Of a DNA stretch of 64,000 nucleotides, positions 8,380-22,357 are shown piece after piece. The stretch spans positions 14,833,406 to 14,897,405 of the forward strand of contig CM073524.1 in the NCBI GenBank assembly GCA_037074615.1. Direction: 5' to 3'. This DNA is from Leucaena leucocephala (Eukaryota; Streptophyta; Magnoliopsida; Fabales; Fabaceae). The notes below the pieces were generated by a model, which searched no databases, was not told where the DNA came from, and saw only the letters and a program-made list of their open reading frames with translations. How positions within the stretch are numbered: position 1 is the first letter of the stretch; each line of letters begins with the position of its first letter. Made by a program: the position numbers and the translations under genes.

Positions 8380-10126
8380 GACGAAACGTTCACCCTCGTA
8401 GCCTAGATCAATAGTATTCGTGTACTACTCTTCCTAGCTGCAAATGAAAAGTTGGCCACTAATATAGATGGGCATGAGAAGCACTCTTGTCAACAGAGAG
8501 TTGGGAATGGAGGTGTATATGGATATACCACAAGCGGTAGGGTACGAGTCGGTAAATGGGACGCTAGAACGTGAGCTGCAAAAGTCACTGTATGTGCTAA
8601 AGTAATCGCCACACTCTTGGCTTGCAAAACTTATTGCAACTACAGACAATTTGGCTACAGGCAAAGCAACTCCGATCCCACCCTATTCATCGAGCGAAGG
8701 AAGGGGAAGTTGGCTTTCCTACTCGGATACGTAGATGATATGATCTTGACCCAGGGTGATTTAGTTGAACTTGAAGAGCTGAAGAAACGGTTGAATGCCA
8801 AATTTGAGGTGGAAGTCAGGGTAAAGTAAAACGCTTTCTCAGGATTGAAGCTACACGGTCTGATTACGAAATATTCCCCTCACACAAGAGGTACATACAA
8901 CACATCCTTCGCGAAGCAGGGACGAGGAACTGTAGCATGGCTGCGCCACCAACGGGAATGAATCATCATTTGGCCCTTTATCGAGGCCGCACACGTACAG
9001 ATAAGGAAACAATATGGTTTGATGTAAATGGGTCTCTACAACGACGCTCGATGCAAATGGTAGCTCGGACATGTATGAGGCGAGGTCAGTGGCTACAAGC
9101 TGCACCATAAATATGGTGCGGACTATGACGAAACGTTCTCCCTAGTAGCCTAGATTAATAATCTTCGTCTACTTCTCTTCCTGGCTGTAAATAAAAGCTG
9201 GACACTAAGCAAAGGGACGTGCAAAACCCTTTTCTTAACGGAGATTTGGAAGTGGAGGTGTGCATGGATATACCAGGAGTCGTGGGCCATGAGTCTCTAA
9301 ATGGGACACAAGTACGTAAGCTGGCAAACCACTGTGTGTGCCAAAGAGATCGCCACATGCCTGGTTTGAAAAGCGTACCACAACGGCACACGATTTAGTT
9401 ACAAAAGAAGCAACTCCGGTCCCACCATATTCATCAAGCGAAGGAGAGGGAAGTTGGCTATCCTACTCGAATGTGTAGATGATATGGCCTCGACCCAGGA
9501 CGGGCTAGGTTGAACTTGAAGAGCTGAAGACATAGTTGGATGCCAATCTCGAGGTGGCAGTCAGGGTAAGGCAAAACACTTTCCCGGGATTGAGGTCCCA
9601 CGGTCTGACTAGGAAAGATTTCCCTCACATGAGAAATACATACAATGCCCCCTCCGTGAAATAGGGGGGTGGAACTTGTAGCGCGGCTGAGTCACCCAAT
9701 GGAAATGAGTCATCCTCTGGTCATTTGTCTCGGCCAGACACCTACAGATAAGGAAAAAATACCGTTTGACGTAGATGGGTCTTTACAATGACGCTCAATA
9801 CAACATCCCAAATTTTCCCTATATGTATAAGACTTATAGGGGGAAGAGGTAAAGAAGGGACTAGGATGGTAATCAGAAGAAAAGATAAGGATTAAGACAA
9901 GTCTTATGCCAAAGAAAGAGAGAAGGTGTAAAGTTGCAAGGCAAAAGTAACTAAATTTCAGGGGCCTAATGTACACTCGGAAAAGAAGAGGACTAAAGTG
10001 AAAATTCTACAAGTCCTATGGTGCAAAACGGAAGTAGGCGTAGACTTTGGGCTATTAGGTGTAATTATGAAGAGTTAAGGGCCTAAAGTGCAATTTCCAA
10101 AAGTCCAGGGGCAAAATGTGGGCTAG
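8380..10126 (+). repeat. Monomer M5
   Basis: Unit A 8380-9126, unit B 9127-9802, spacer 9803-10117. M3-type, with block marker t at 9657. It has a private change in unit A: g at 9077 (ATGTATGAGG instead of ATGTATAAGG). Confidence 0.97.
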
Positions 10127-11873
10127 GACGAAACGTTCACCCTCGTAGCCTAGATCAATAGTATTCGTGTACTACTCTTCCTAGCTGCAAATGAAAAGTT
10201 GGCCACTAATATAGATGGGCATGAGAAGCACTCTTGTCAACAGAGAGTTGGGAATGGAGGTGTATATGGATATACCACAAGCGGTAGGGTACGAGTCGGT
10301 AAATGGGACGCTAGAACGTGAGCTGCAAAAGTCACTGTATGTGCTAAAGTAATCGCCACACTCTTGGCTTGCAAAACTTATTGCAACTACAGACAATTTG
10401 GCTACAGGCAAAGCAACTCCGATCCCACCCTATTCATCGAGCGAAGGAAGGGGAAGTTGGCTTTCCTACTCGGATACGTAGATGATATGATCTTGACCCA
10501 GGGTGATTTAGTTGAACTTGAAGAGCTGAAGAAACGGTTGAATGCCAAATTTGAGGTGGAAGTCAGGGTAAAGTAAAACGCTTTCTCAGGATTGAAGCTA
10601 CACGGTCTGATTACGAAATATTCCCCTCACACAAGAGGTACATACAACACATCCTTCGCGAAGCAGGGACGAGGAACTGTAGCATGGCTGCGCCACCAAC
10701 GGGAATGAATCATCATTTGGCCCTTTATCGAGGCCGCACACGTACAGATAAGGAAACAATATGGTTTGATGTAAATGGGTCTCTACAACGACGCTCGATG
10801 CAAATGGTAGCTCGGACATGTATAAGGCGAGGTCAGTGGCTACAAGCTGCACCATAAATATGGTGCGGACTATGACGAAACGTTCTCCCTAGTAGCCTAG
10901 ATTAATAATCTTCGTCTACTTCTCTTCCTGGCTGTAAATAAAAGCTGGACACTAAGCAAAGGGACGTGCAAAACCCTTTTCTTAACGGAGATTTGGAAGT
11001 GGAGGTGTGCATGGATATACCAGGAGTCGTGGGCCATGAGTCTCTAAATGGGACACAAGTACGTAAGCTGGCAAACCACTGTGTGTGCCAAAGAGATCGC
11101 CACATGCCTGGTTTGAAAAGCGTACCACAACGGCACACGATTTAGTTACAAAAGAAGCAACTCCGGTCCCACCATATTCATCAAGCGAAGGAGAGGGAAG
11201 TTGGCTATCCTACTCGAATGTGTAGATGATATGGCCTCGACCCAGGACGGGCTAGGTTGAACTTGAAGAGCTGAAGACATAGTTGGATGCCAATCTCGAG
11301 GTGGCAGTCAGGGTAAGGCAAAACACTTTCCCGGGATTGAGGTCCCACGGTCTGACTAGGAAAGATTTCCCTCACATGAGAAATACATACAATGCCCCCT
11401 CCGCGAAATAGGGGGGTGGAACTTGTAGCGCGGCTGAGTCACCCAATGGAAATGAGTCATCCTCTGGTCATTTGTCTCGGCCAGACACCTACAGATAAGG
11501 AAAAAATACCGTTTGACGTAGATGGGTCTTTACAATGACGCTCAATACAACATCCCAAATTTTCCCTATATGTATAAGACTTATAGGGGGAAGAGGTAAA
11601 GAAGGGACTAGGATGGTAATCAGAAGAAAAGATAAGGATTAAGACAAGTCTTATGCCAAAGAAAGAGAGAAGGTGTAAAGTTGCAAGGCAAAAGTAACTA
11701 AATTTCAGGGGCCTAATGTACACTCGGAAAAGAAGAGGACTAAAGTGAAAATTCTACAAGTCCTATGGTGCAAAACGGAAGTAGGCGTAGACTTTGGGCT
11801 ATTAGGTGTAATTATGAAGAGTTAAGGGCCTAAAGTGCAATTTCCAAAAGTCCAGGGGCAAAATGTGGGCTAG
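10127..11873 (+). repeat. Monomer M6
   Basis: Unit A 10127-10873, unit B 10874-11549, spacer 11550-11864. Like M3-M5 except that the CCGCGAAATAG site returns to c (11404). Confidence 0.97.
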
Positions 11874-13620
11874 GACGAAACGTTCACCCTCGTAGCCTAG
11901 ATCAATAGTATTCGTGTACTACTCTTCCTAGCTGCAAATGAAAAGTTGGCCACTAATATAGATGGGCATGAGAAGCACTCTTGTCAACAGAGAGTTGGGA
12001 ATGGAGGTGTATATGGATATACCACAAGCGGTAGGGTACGAGTCGGTAAATGGGACGCTAGAACGTGAGCTGCAAAAGTCACTGTATGTGCTAAAGTAAT
12101 CGCCACACTCTTGGCTTGCAAAACTTATTGCAACTACAGACAATTTGGCTACAGGCAAAGCAACTCCGATCCCACCCTATTCATCGAGCGAAGGAAGGGG
12201 AAGTTGGCTTTCCTACTCGGATACGTAGATGATATGATCTTGACCCAGGGTGATTTAGTTGAACTTGAAGAGCTGAAGAAACGGTTGAATGCCAAATTTG
12301 AGGTGGAAGTCAGGGTAAAGTAAAACGCTTTCTCAGGATTGAAGCTACACGGTCTGATTACGAAATATTCCCCTCACACAAGAGGTACATACAACACATC
12401 CTTCGCGAAGCAGGGACGAGGAACTGTAGCATGGCTGCGCCACCAACGGGAATGAATCATCATTTGGCCCTTTATCGAGGCCGCACACGTACAGATAAGG
12501 AAACAATATGGTTTGATGTAAATGGGTCTCTACAACGACGCTCGATGCAAATGGTAGCTCGGACATGTATAAGGCGAGGTCAGTGGCTACAAGCTGCACC
12601 ATAAATATGGTGCGGACTATGACGAAACGTTCTCCCTAGTAGCCTAGATTAATAATCTTCGTCTACTTCTCTTCCTGGCTGTAAATAAAAGCTGGACACT
12701 AAGCAAAGGGACGTGCAAAACCCTTTTCTTAACGGAGATTTGGAAGTGGAGGTGTGCATGGATATACCAGGAGTCGTGGGCCATGAGTCTCTAAATGGGA
12801 CACAAGTACGTAAGCTGGCAAACCACTGTGTGTGCCAAAGAGATCGCCACATGCCTGGTTTGAAAAGCGTACCACAACGGCACACGATTTAGTTACAAAA
12901 GAAGCAACTCCGGTCCCACCATATTCATCAAGCGAAGGAGAGGGAAGTTGGCTATCCTACTCGAATGTGTAGATGATATGGCCTCGACCCAGGACGGGCT
13001 AGGTTGGACTTGAAGAGCTGAAGACATAGTTGGATGCCAATCTCGAGGTGGCAGTCAGGGTAAGGCAAAACACTTTCCCGGGATTGAGGTCCCACGGTCT
13101 GACTAGGAAAGATTTCCCTCACATGAGAAATACATACAATGCCCCCTCCGCGAAATAGGGGGGTGGAACTTGTAGCGCGGCTGAGTCACCCAATGGAAAT
13201 GAGTCATCCTCTGGTCATTTGTCTCGGCCAGACACCTACAGATAAGGAAAAAATACCGTTTGACGTAGATGGGTCTTTACAATGACGCTCAATACAACAT
13301 CCCAAATTTTCCCTATATGTATAAGACTTATAGGGGGAAGAGGTAAAGAAGGGACTAGGATGGTAATCAGAAGAAAAGATAAGGATTAAGACAAGTCTTA
13401 TGCCAAAGAAAGAGAGAAGGTGTAAAGTTGCAAGGCAAAAGTAACTAAATTTCAGGGGCCTAATGTACACTCGGAAAAGAAGAGGACTAAAGTGAAAATT
13501 CTAAAAGTCCTATGGTGCAAAACGGAAGTAGGCGTAGACTTTGGGCTATTAGGTGTAATTATGAAGAGTTAAGGGCCTAAAGTGCAATTTCCAAAAGTCC
13601 AGGGGCAAAATGTGGGCTAG
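11874..13620 (+). repeat. Monomer M7
   Basis: Unit A 11874-12620, unit B 12621-13296, spacer 13297-13611. It has g at 13007 (GTTGGACTTG), as in M0-M2 and M8-M10. A spacer change, a at 13504 (CTAAAAGTCC), is otherwise found only in M30. It is the last monomer with a at offset 814 of unit B (12687). Confidence 0.97.
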
Positions 13621-15367
13621 GACGAAACGTTCACCCTCGTAGCCTAGATCAATAGTATTCGTGTACTACTCTTCCTAGCTGCAAATGAAAAGTTGGCCAC
13701 TAATATAGATGGGCATGAGAAGCACTCTTGTCAACAGAGAGTTGGGAATGGAGGTGTATATGGATATACCACAAGCGGTAGGGTACGAGTCGGTAAATGG
13801 GACGCTAGAACGTGAGCTGCAAAAGTCACTGTATGTGCTAAAGTAATCGCCACACTCTTGGCTTGCAAAACTTATTGCAACTACAGACAATTTGGCTACA
13901 GGCAAAGCAACTCCGATCCCACCCTATTCATCGAGCGAAGGAAGGGGAAGTTGGCTTTCCTACTCGGATACGTAGATGATATGATCTTGACCCAGGGTGA
14001 TTTAGTTGAACTTGAAGAGCTGAAGAAACGGTTGAATGCCAAATTTGAGGTGGAAGTCAGGGTAAAGTAAAACGCTTTCTCAGGATTGAAGCTACACGGT
14101 CTGATTACGAAATATTCCCCTCACACAAGAGGTACATACAACACATCCTTCGCGAAGCAGGGACGAGGAACTGTAGCATGGCTGCGCCACCAACGGGAAT
14201 GAATCATCATTTGGCCCTTTATCGAGGCCGCACACGTACAGATAAGGAAACAATATGGTTTGATGTAAATGGGTCTCTACAACGACGCTCGATGCAAATG
14301 GTAGCTCGGACATGTATAAGGCGAGGTCAGTGGCTACAAGCTGCACCATAAATATGGTGCGGACTATGACGAAACGTTCTCCCTAGTAGCCTAGATTAAT
14401 AATCTTCGTCTACTTCTCTTCCTGGCTGTAAATGAAAGCTGGACACTAAGCAAAGGGACGTGCAAAACCCTTTTCTTAACGGAGATTTGGAAGTGGAGGT
14501 GTGCATGGATATACCAGGAGTCGTGGGCCATGAGTCTCTAAATGGGACACAAGTACGTAAGCTGGCAAACCACTGTGTGTGCCAAAGAGATCGCCACATG
14601 CCTGGTTTGAAAAGCGTACCACAACGGCACACGATTTAGTTACAAAAGAAGCAACTCCGGTCCCACCATATTCATCAAGCGAAGGAGAGGGAAGTTGGCT
14701 ATCCTACTCGAATGTGTAGATGATATGGCCTCGACCCAGGACGGGCTAGGTTGGACTTGAAGAGCTGAAGACATAGTTGGATGCCAATCTCGAGGTGGCA
14801 GTCAGGGTAAGGCAAAACACTTTCCCGGGATTGAGGTCCCACAGTCTGACTAGGAAAGATTTCCCTCACATGAGAAATACATACAATGCCCCCTCCGCGA
14901 AATAGGGGGGTGGAACTTGTAGCGCGGCTGAGTCACCCAATGGAAATGAGTCATCCTCTGGTCATTTGTCTCGGCCAGACACCTACAGATAAGGAAAAAA
15001 TACCGTTTGACGTAGATGGGTCTTTACAATGACGCTCAATACAACATCCCAAATTTTCCCTATATGTATAAGACTTATAGGGGGAAGAGGTAAAGAAGGG
15101 ACTAGGATGGTAATCAGAAGAAAAGATAAGGATTAAGACAAGTCTTATGCCAAAGAAAGAGAGAAGGTGTAAAGTTGCAAGGCAAAAGTAACTAAATTTC
15201 AGGGGCCTAATGTACACTCGGAAAAGAAGAGGACTAAAGTGAAAATTCTACAAGTCCTATGGTGCAAAACGGAAGTAGGCGTAGACTTTGGGCTATTAGG
15301 TGTAATTATGAAGAGTTAAGGGCCTAAAGTGCAATTTCCAAAAGTCCAGGGGCAAAATGTGGGCTAG
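13621..15367 (+). repeat. Monomer M8
   Basis: Unit A 13621-14367, unit B 14368-15043, spacer 15044-15358. First copy with g at offset 814 (14434), a state kept to the right edge. It has a at 14843 (CACAGTCTGAC), which is isolated here and then recurs in M13 and from M16 on. Confidence 0.97.
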
Positions 15368-17114
15368 GACGAAACGTTCACCCTCGTAGCCTAGATCAAT
15401 AGTATTCGTGTACTACTCTTCCTAGCTGCAAATGAAAAGTTGGCCACTAATATAGATGGGCATGAGAAGCACTCTTGTCAACAGAGAGTTGGGAATGGAG
15501 GTGTATATGGATATACCACAAGCGGTAGGGTACGAGTCGGTAAATGGGACGCTAGAACGTGAGCTGCAAAAGTCACTGTATGTGCTAAAGTAATCGCCAC
15601 ACTCTTGGCTTGCAAAACTTATTGCAACTACAGACAATTTGGCTACAGGCAAAGCAACTCCGATCCCACCCTATTCATCGAGCGAAGGAAGGGGAAGTTG
15701 GCTTTCCTACTCGGATACGTAGATGATATGATCTTGACCCAGGGTGATTTAGTTGAACTTGAAGAGCTGAAGAAACGGTTGAATGCCAAATTTGAGGTGG
15801 AAGTCAGGGTAAAGTAAAACGCTTTCTCAGGATTGAAGCTACACGGTCTGATTACGAAATATTCCCCTCACACAAGAGGTACATACAACACATCCTTCGC
15901 GAAGCAGGGACGAGGAACTGTAGCATGGCTGCGCCACCAACGGGAATGAATCATCATTTGGCCCTTTATCGAGGCCGCACACGTACAGATAAGGAAACAA
16001 TATGGTTTGATGTAAATGGGTCTCTACAACGACGCTCGATGCAAATGGTAGCTCGGACATGTATAAGGCGAGGTCAGTGGCTACAAGCTGCACCATAAAT
16101 ATGGTGCGGACTATGACGAAACGTTCTCCCTAGTAGCCTAGATTAATAATCTTCGTCTACTTCTCTTCCTGGCTGTAAATGAAAGCTGGACACTAAGCAA
16201 AGGGACGTGCAAAACCCTTTTCTTAACGGAGATTTGGAAGTGGAGGTGTGCATGGATATACCAGGAGTCGTGGGCCATGAGTCTCTAAATGGGACACAAG
16301 TACGTAAGCTGGCAAACCACTGTGTGTGCCAAAGAGATCGCCACATGCCTGGTTTGAAAAGCGTACCACAACGGCACACGATTTAGTTACAAAAGAAGCA
16401 ACTCCGGTCCCACCATATTCATCAAGCGAAGGAGAGGGAAGTTGGCTATCCTACTCGAATGTGTAGATGATATGGCCTCGACCCAGGACGGGCTAGGTTG
16501 GACTTGAAGAGCTGAAGACATAGTTGGATGCCAATCTCGAGGTGGCAGTCAGGGTAAGGCAAAACACTTTCCCGGGATTGAGGTCCCACGGTCTGACTAG
16601 GAAAGATTTCCCTCACATGAGAAATACATACAATGCCCCCTCCGCGAAATAGGGGGGTGGAACTTGTAGCGCGGCTGAGTCACCCAATGGAAATGAGTCA
16701 TCCTCTGGTCATTTGTCTCGGCCAGACACCTACAGATAAGGAAAAAATACCGTTTGACGTAGATGGGTCTTTACAATGACGCTCAATACAACATCCCAAA
16801 TTTTCCCTATATGTATAAGACTTATAGGGGGAAGAGGTAAAGAAGGGACTAGGATGGTAATCAGAAGAAAAGATAAGGATTAAGACAAGTCTTATGCCAA
16901 AGAAAGAGAGAAGGTGTAAAGTTGCAAGGCAAAAGTAACTAAATTTCAGGGGCCTAATGTACACTCGGAAAAGAAGAGGACTAAAGTGAAAATTCTACAA
17001 GTCCTATGGTGCAAAACGGAAGTAGGCGTAGACTTTGGGCTATTAGGTGTAATTATGAAGAGTTAAGGGCCTAAAGTGCAATTTCCAAAAGTCCAGGGGC
17101 AAAATGTGGGCTAG
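15368..17114 (+). repeat. Monomer M9
   Basis: Unit A 15368-16114, unit B 16115-16790, spacer 16791-17105. It has g at 16501 (GTTGGACTTG) and g at 16590 (CACGGTCTGAC). It matches M10 at all tracked sites. Confidence 0.97.
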
Positions 17115-18861
17115 GACGAAACGTTCACCCTCGTAGCCTAGATCAATAGTATTCGTGTACTACTCTTCCTAGCTGCAAATGAAAAGTTGGCCACTAATAT
17201 AGATGGGCATGAGAAGCACTCTTGTCAACAGAGAGTTGGGAATGGAGGTGTATATGGATATACCACAAGCGGTAGGGTACGAGTCGGTAAATGGGACGCT
17301 AGAACGTGAGCTGCAAAAGTCACTGTATGTGCTAAAGTAATCGCCACACTCTTGGCTTGCAAAACTTATTGCAACTACAGACAATTTGGCTACAGGCAAA
17401 GCAACTCCGATCCCACCCTATTCATCGAGCGAAGGAAGGGGAAGTTGGCTTTCCTACTCGGATACGTAGATGATATGATCTTGACCCAGGGTGATTTAGT
17501 TGAACTTGAAGAGCTGAAGAAACGGTTGAATGCCAAATTTGAGGTGGAAGTCAGGGTAAAGTAAAACGCTTTCTCAGGATTGAAGCTACACGGTCTGATT
17601 ACGAAATATTCCCCTCACACAAGAGGTACATACAACACATCCTTCGCGAAGCAGGGACGAGGAACTGTAGCATGGCTGCGCCACCAACGGGAATGAATCA
17701 TCATTTGGCCCTTTATCGAGGCCGCACACGTACAGATAAGGAAACAATATGGTTTGATGTAAATGGGTCTCTACAACGACGCTCGATGCAAATGGTAGCT
17801 CGGACATGTATAAGGCGAGGTCAGTGGCTACAAGCTGCACCATAAATATGGTGCGGACTATGACGAAACGTTCTCCCTAGTAGCCTAGATTAATAATCTT
17901 CGTCTACTTCTCTTCCTGGCTGTAAATGAAAGCTGGACACTAAGCAAAGGGACGTGCAAAACCCTTTTCTTAACGGAGATTTGGAAGTGGAGGTGTGCAT
18001 GGATATACCAGGAGTCGTGGGCCATGAGTCTCTAAATGGGACACAAGTACGTAAGCTGGCAAACCACTGTGTGTGCCAAAGAGATCGCCACATGCCTGGT
18101 TTGAAAAGCGTACCACAACGGCACACGATTTAGTTACAAAAGAAGCAACTCCGGTCCCACCATATTCATCAAGCGAAGGAGAGGGAAGTTGGCTATCCTA
18201 CTCGAATGTGTAGATGATATGGCCTCGACCCAGGACGGGCTAGGTTGGACTTGAAGAGCTGAAGACATAGTTGGATGCCAATCTCGAGGTGGCAGTCAGG
18301 GTAAGGCAAAACACTTTCCCGGGATTGAGGTCCCACGGTCTGACTAGGAAAGATTTCCCTCACATGAGAAATACATACAATGCCCCCTCCGCGAAATAGG
18401 GGGGTGGAACTTGTAGCGCGGCTGAGTCACCCAATGGAAATGAGTCATCCTCTGGTCATTTGTCTCGGCCAGACACCTACAGATAAGGAAAAAATACCGT
18501 TTGACGTAGATGGGTCTTTACAATGACGCTCAATACAACATCCCAAATTTTCCCTATATGTATAAGACTTATAGGGGGAAGAGGTAAAGAAGGGACTAGG
18601 ATGGTAATCAGAAGAAAAGATAAGGATTAAGACAAGTCTTATGCCAAAGAAAGAGAGAAGGTGTAAAGTTGCAAGGCAAAAGTAACTAAATTTCAGGGGC
18701 CTAATGTACACTCGGAAAAGAAGAGGACTAAAGTGAAAATTCTACAAGTCCTATGGTGCAAAACGGAAGTAGGCGTAGACTTTGGGCTATTAGGTGTAAT
18801 TATGAAGAGTTAAGGGCCTAAAGTGCAATTTCCAAAAGTCCAGGGGCAAAATGTGGGCTAG
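17115..18861 (+). repeat. Monomer M10
   Basis: Unit A 17115-17861, unit B 17862-18537, spacer 18538-18852. Same tracked states as M9, and the last copy with the GTTGGACTTG form. Confidence 0.97.
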
Positions 18862-20609
18862 GACGAAACGTTCACCCTCGTAGCCTAGATCAATAGTATT
18901 CGTGTACTACTCTTCCTAGCTGCAAATGAAAAGTTGGCCACTAATATAGATGGGCATGAGAAGCACTCTTGTCAACAGAGAGTTGGGAATGGAGGTGTAT
19001 ATGGATATACCACAAGCGGTAGGGTACGAGTCGGTAAATGGGACGCTAGAACGTGAGCTGCAAAAGTCACTGTATGTGCTAAAGTAATCGCCACACTCTT
19101 GGCTTGCAAAACTTATTGCAACTACAGACAATTTGGCTACAGGCAAAGCAACTCCGATCCCACCCTATTCATCGAGCGAAGGAAGGGGAAGTTGGCTTTC
19201 CTACTCGGATACGTAGATGATATGATCTTGACCCAGGGTGATTTAGTTGAACTTGAAGAGCTGAAGAAACGGTTGAATGCCAAATTTGAGGTGGAAGTCA
19301 GGGTAAAGTAAAACGCTTTCTCAGGATTGAAGCTACACGGTCTGATTACGAAATATTCCCCTCACACAAGAGGTACATACAACACATCCTTCGCGAAGCA
19401 GGGACGAGGAACTGTAGCATGGCTGCGCCACCAACGGGAATGAATCATCATTTGGCCCTTTATCGAGGCCGCACACGTACAGATAAGGAAACAATATGGT
19501 TTGATGTAAATGGGTCTCTACAACGACGCTCGATGCAAATGGTAGCTCGGACATGTATAAGGCGAGGTCAGTGGCTACAAGCTGCACCATAAATATGGTG
19601 CGGACTATGACGAAACGTTCTCCCTAGTAGCCTAGATTAATAATCTTCGTCTACTTCTCTTCCTGGCTGTAAATGAAAGCTGGACACTAAGCAAAGGGAC
19701 GTGCAAAACCCTTTTCTTAACGGAGATTTGGAAGTGGAGGTGTGCATGGATATACCAGGAGTCGTGGGCCATGAGTCTCTAAATGGGACACAAGTACGTA
19801 AGCTGGCAAACCACTGTGTGTGCCAAAGAGATCGCCACATGCCTGGTTTGAAAAGCGTACCACAACGGCACACGATTTAGTTACAAAAGAAGCAACTCCG
19901 GTCCCACCATATTCATCAAGCGAAGGAGAGGGAAGTTGGCTATCCTACTCGAATGTGTAGATGATATGGCCTCGACCCAGGACGGGCTAGGTTGAACTTG
20001 AAGAGCTGAAGACATAGTTGGATGCCAATCTCGAGGTGGCAGTCAGGGTAAGGCAAAACACTTTCCCGGGATTGAGGTCCCACGGTCTGACTAGGAAAGA
20101 TTTCCCTCACATGAGAAATACATACAATGCCCCCTCCGCGAAATAGGGGGGTGGAACTTGTAGCGCGGCTGAGTCACCCAATGGAAATGAGTCATCCTCT
20201 GGTCATTTGTCTCGGCCAGACACCTACAGATAAGGAAAAAATACCGTTTGACGTAGATGGGTCTTTACAATGACGCTCAATACAACATCCCAAATTTTCC
20301 CTATATGTATAAGACTTATAGGGGGGAAGAGGTAAAGAAGGGACTAGGATGGTAATCAGAAGAAAAGATAAGGATTAAGACAAGTCTTATGCCAAAGAAA
20401 GAGAGAAGGTGTAAAGTTGCAAGGCAAAAGTAACTAAATTTCAGGGGCCTAATGTACACTCGGAAAAGAAGAGGACTAAAGTGAAAATTCTACAAGTCCT
20501 ATGGTGCAAAACGGAAGTAGGCGTAGACTTTGGGCTATTAGGTGTAATTATGAAGAGTTAAGGGCCTAAAGTGCAATTTCCAAAAGTCCAGGGGCAAAAT
20601 GTGGGCTAG
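18862..20609 (+). repeat. Monomer M11 (1,748 bp)
   Basis: Unit A 18862-19608, unit B 19609-20284, spacer 20285-20600. One extra G in the spacer G run next to the TATAAG palindrome (20321-20326, six G instead of five). First of three consecutive copies with this insertion. Confidence 0.97.
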
Positions 20610-22357
20610 GACGAAACGTTCACCCTCGTAGCCTAGATCAATAGTATTCGTGTACTACTCTTCCTAGCTGCAAATGAAAAGTTGGCCACTAATATAGATG
20701 GGCATGAGAAGCACTCTTGTCAACAGAGAGTTGGGAATGGAGGTGTATATGGATATACCACAAGCGGTAGGGTACGAGTCGGTAAATGGGACGCTAGAAC
20801 GTGAGCTGCAAAAGTCACTGTATGTGCTAAAGTAATCGCCACACTCTTGGCTTGCAAAACTTATTGCAACTACAGACAATTTGGCTACAGGCAAAGCAAC
20901 TCCGATCCCACCCTATTCATCGAGCGAAGGAAGGGGAAGTTGGCTTTCCTACTCGGATACGTAGATGATATGATCTTGACCCAGGGTGATTTAGTTGAAC
21001 TTGAAGAGCTGAAGAAACGGTTGAATGCCAAATTTGAGGTGGAAGTCAGGGTAAAGTAAAACGCTTTCTCAGGATTGAAGCTACACGGTCTGATTACGAA
21101 ATATTCCCCTCACACAAGAGGTACATACAACACATCCTTCGCGAAGCAGGGACGAGGAACTGTAGCATGGCTGCGCCACCAACGGGAATGAATCATCATT
21201 TGGCCCTTTATCGAGGCCGCACACGTACAGATAAGGAAACAATATGGTTTGATGTAAATGGGTCTCTACAACGACGCTCGATGCAAATGGTAGCTCGGAC
21301 ATGTATAAGGCGAGGTCAGTGGCTACAAGCTGCACCATAAATATGGTGCGGACTATGACGAAACGTTCTCCCTAGTAGCCTAGATTAATAATCTTCGTCT
21401 ACTTCTCTTCCTGGCTGTAAATGAAAGCTGGACACTAAGCAAAGGGACGTGCAAAACCCTTTTCTTAACGGAGATTTGGAAGTGGAGGTGTGCATGGATA
21501 TACCAGGAGTCGTGGGCCATGAGTCTCTAAATGGGACACAAGTACGTAAGCTGGCAAACCACTGTGTGTGCCAAAGAGATCGCCACATGCCTGGTTTGAA
21601 AAGCGTACCACAACGGCACACGATTTAGTTACAAAAGAAGCAACTCCGGTCCCACCATATTCATCAAGCGAAGGAGAGGGAAGTTGGCTATCCTACTCGA
21701 ATGTGTAGATGATATGGCCTCGACCCAGGACGGGCTAGGTTGAACTTGAAGAGCTGAAGACATAGTTGGATGCCAATCTCGAGGTGGCAGTCAGGGTAAG
21801 GCAAAACACTTTCCCGGGATTGAGGTCCCACGGTCTGACTAGGAAAGATTTCCCTCACATGAGAAATACATACAATGCCCCCTCCGCGAAATAGGGGGGT
21901 GGAACTTGTAGCGCGGCTGAGTCACCCAATGGAAATGAGTCATCCTCTGGTCATTTGTCTCGGCCAGACACCTACAGATAAGGAAAAAATACCGTTTGAC
22001 GTAGATGGGTCTTTACAATGACGCTCAATACAACATCCCAAATTTTCCCTATATGTATAAGACTTATAGGGGGGAAGAGGTAAAGAAGGGACTAGGATGG
22101 TAATCAGAAGAAAAGATAAGGATTAAGACAAGTCTTATGCCAAAGAAAGAGAGAAGGTGTAAAGTTGCAAGGCAAAAGTAACTAAATTTCAGGGGCCTAA
22201 TGTACACTCGGAAAAGAAGAGGACTAAAGTGAAAATTCTACAAGTCCTATGGTGCAAAACGGAAGTAGGCGTAGACTTTGGGCTATTAGGTGTAATTATG
22301 AAGAGTTAAGGGCCTAAAGTGCAATTTCCAAAAGTCCAGGGGCAAAATGTGGGCTAG
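20610..22357 (+). repeat. Monomer M12 (1,748 bp)
   Basis: Unit A 20610-21356, unit B 21357-22032, spacer 22033-22348. It carries the G6 run at 22069-22074 and matches M11 at all other tracked sites. Confidence 0.97.
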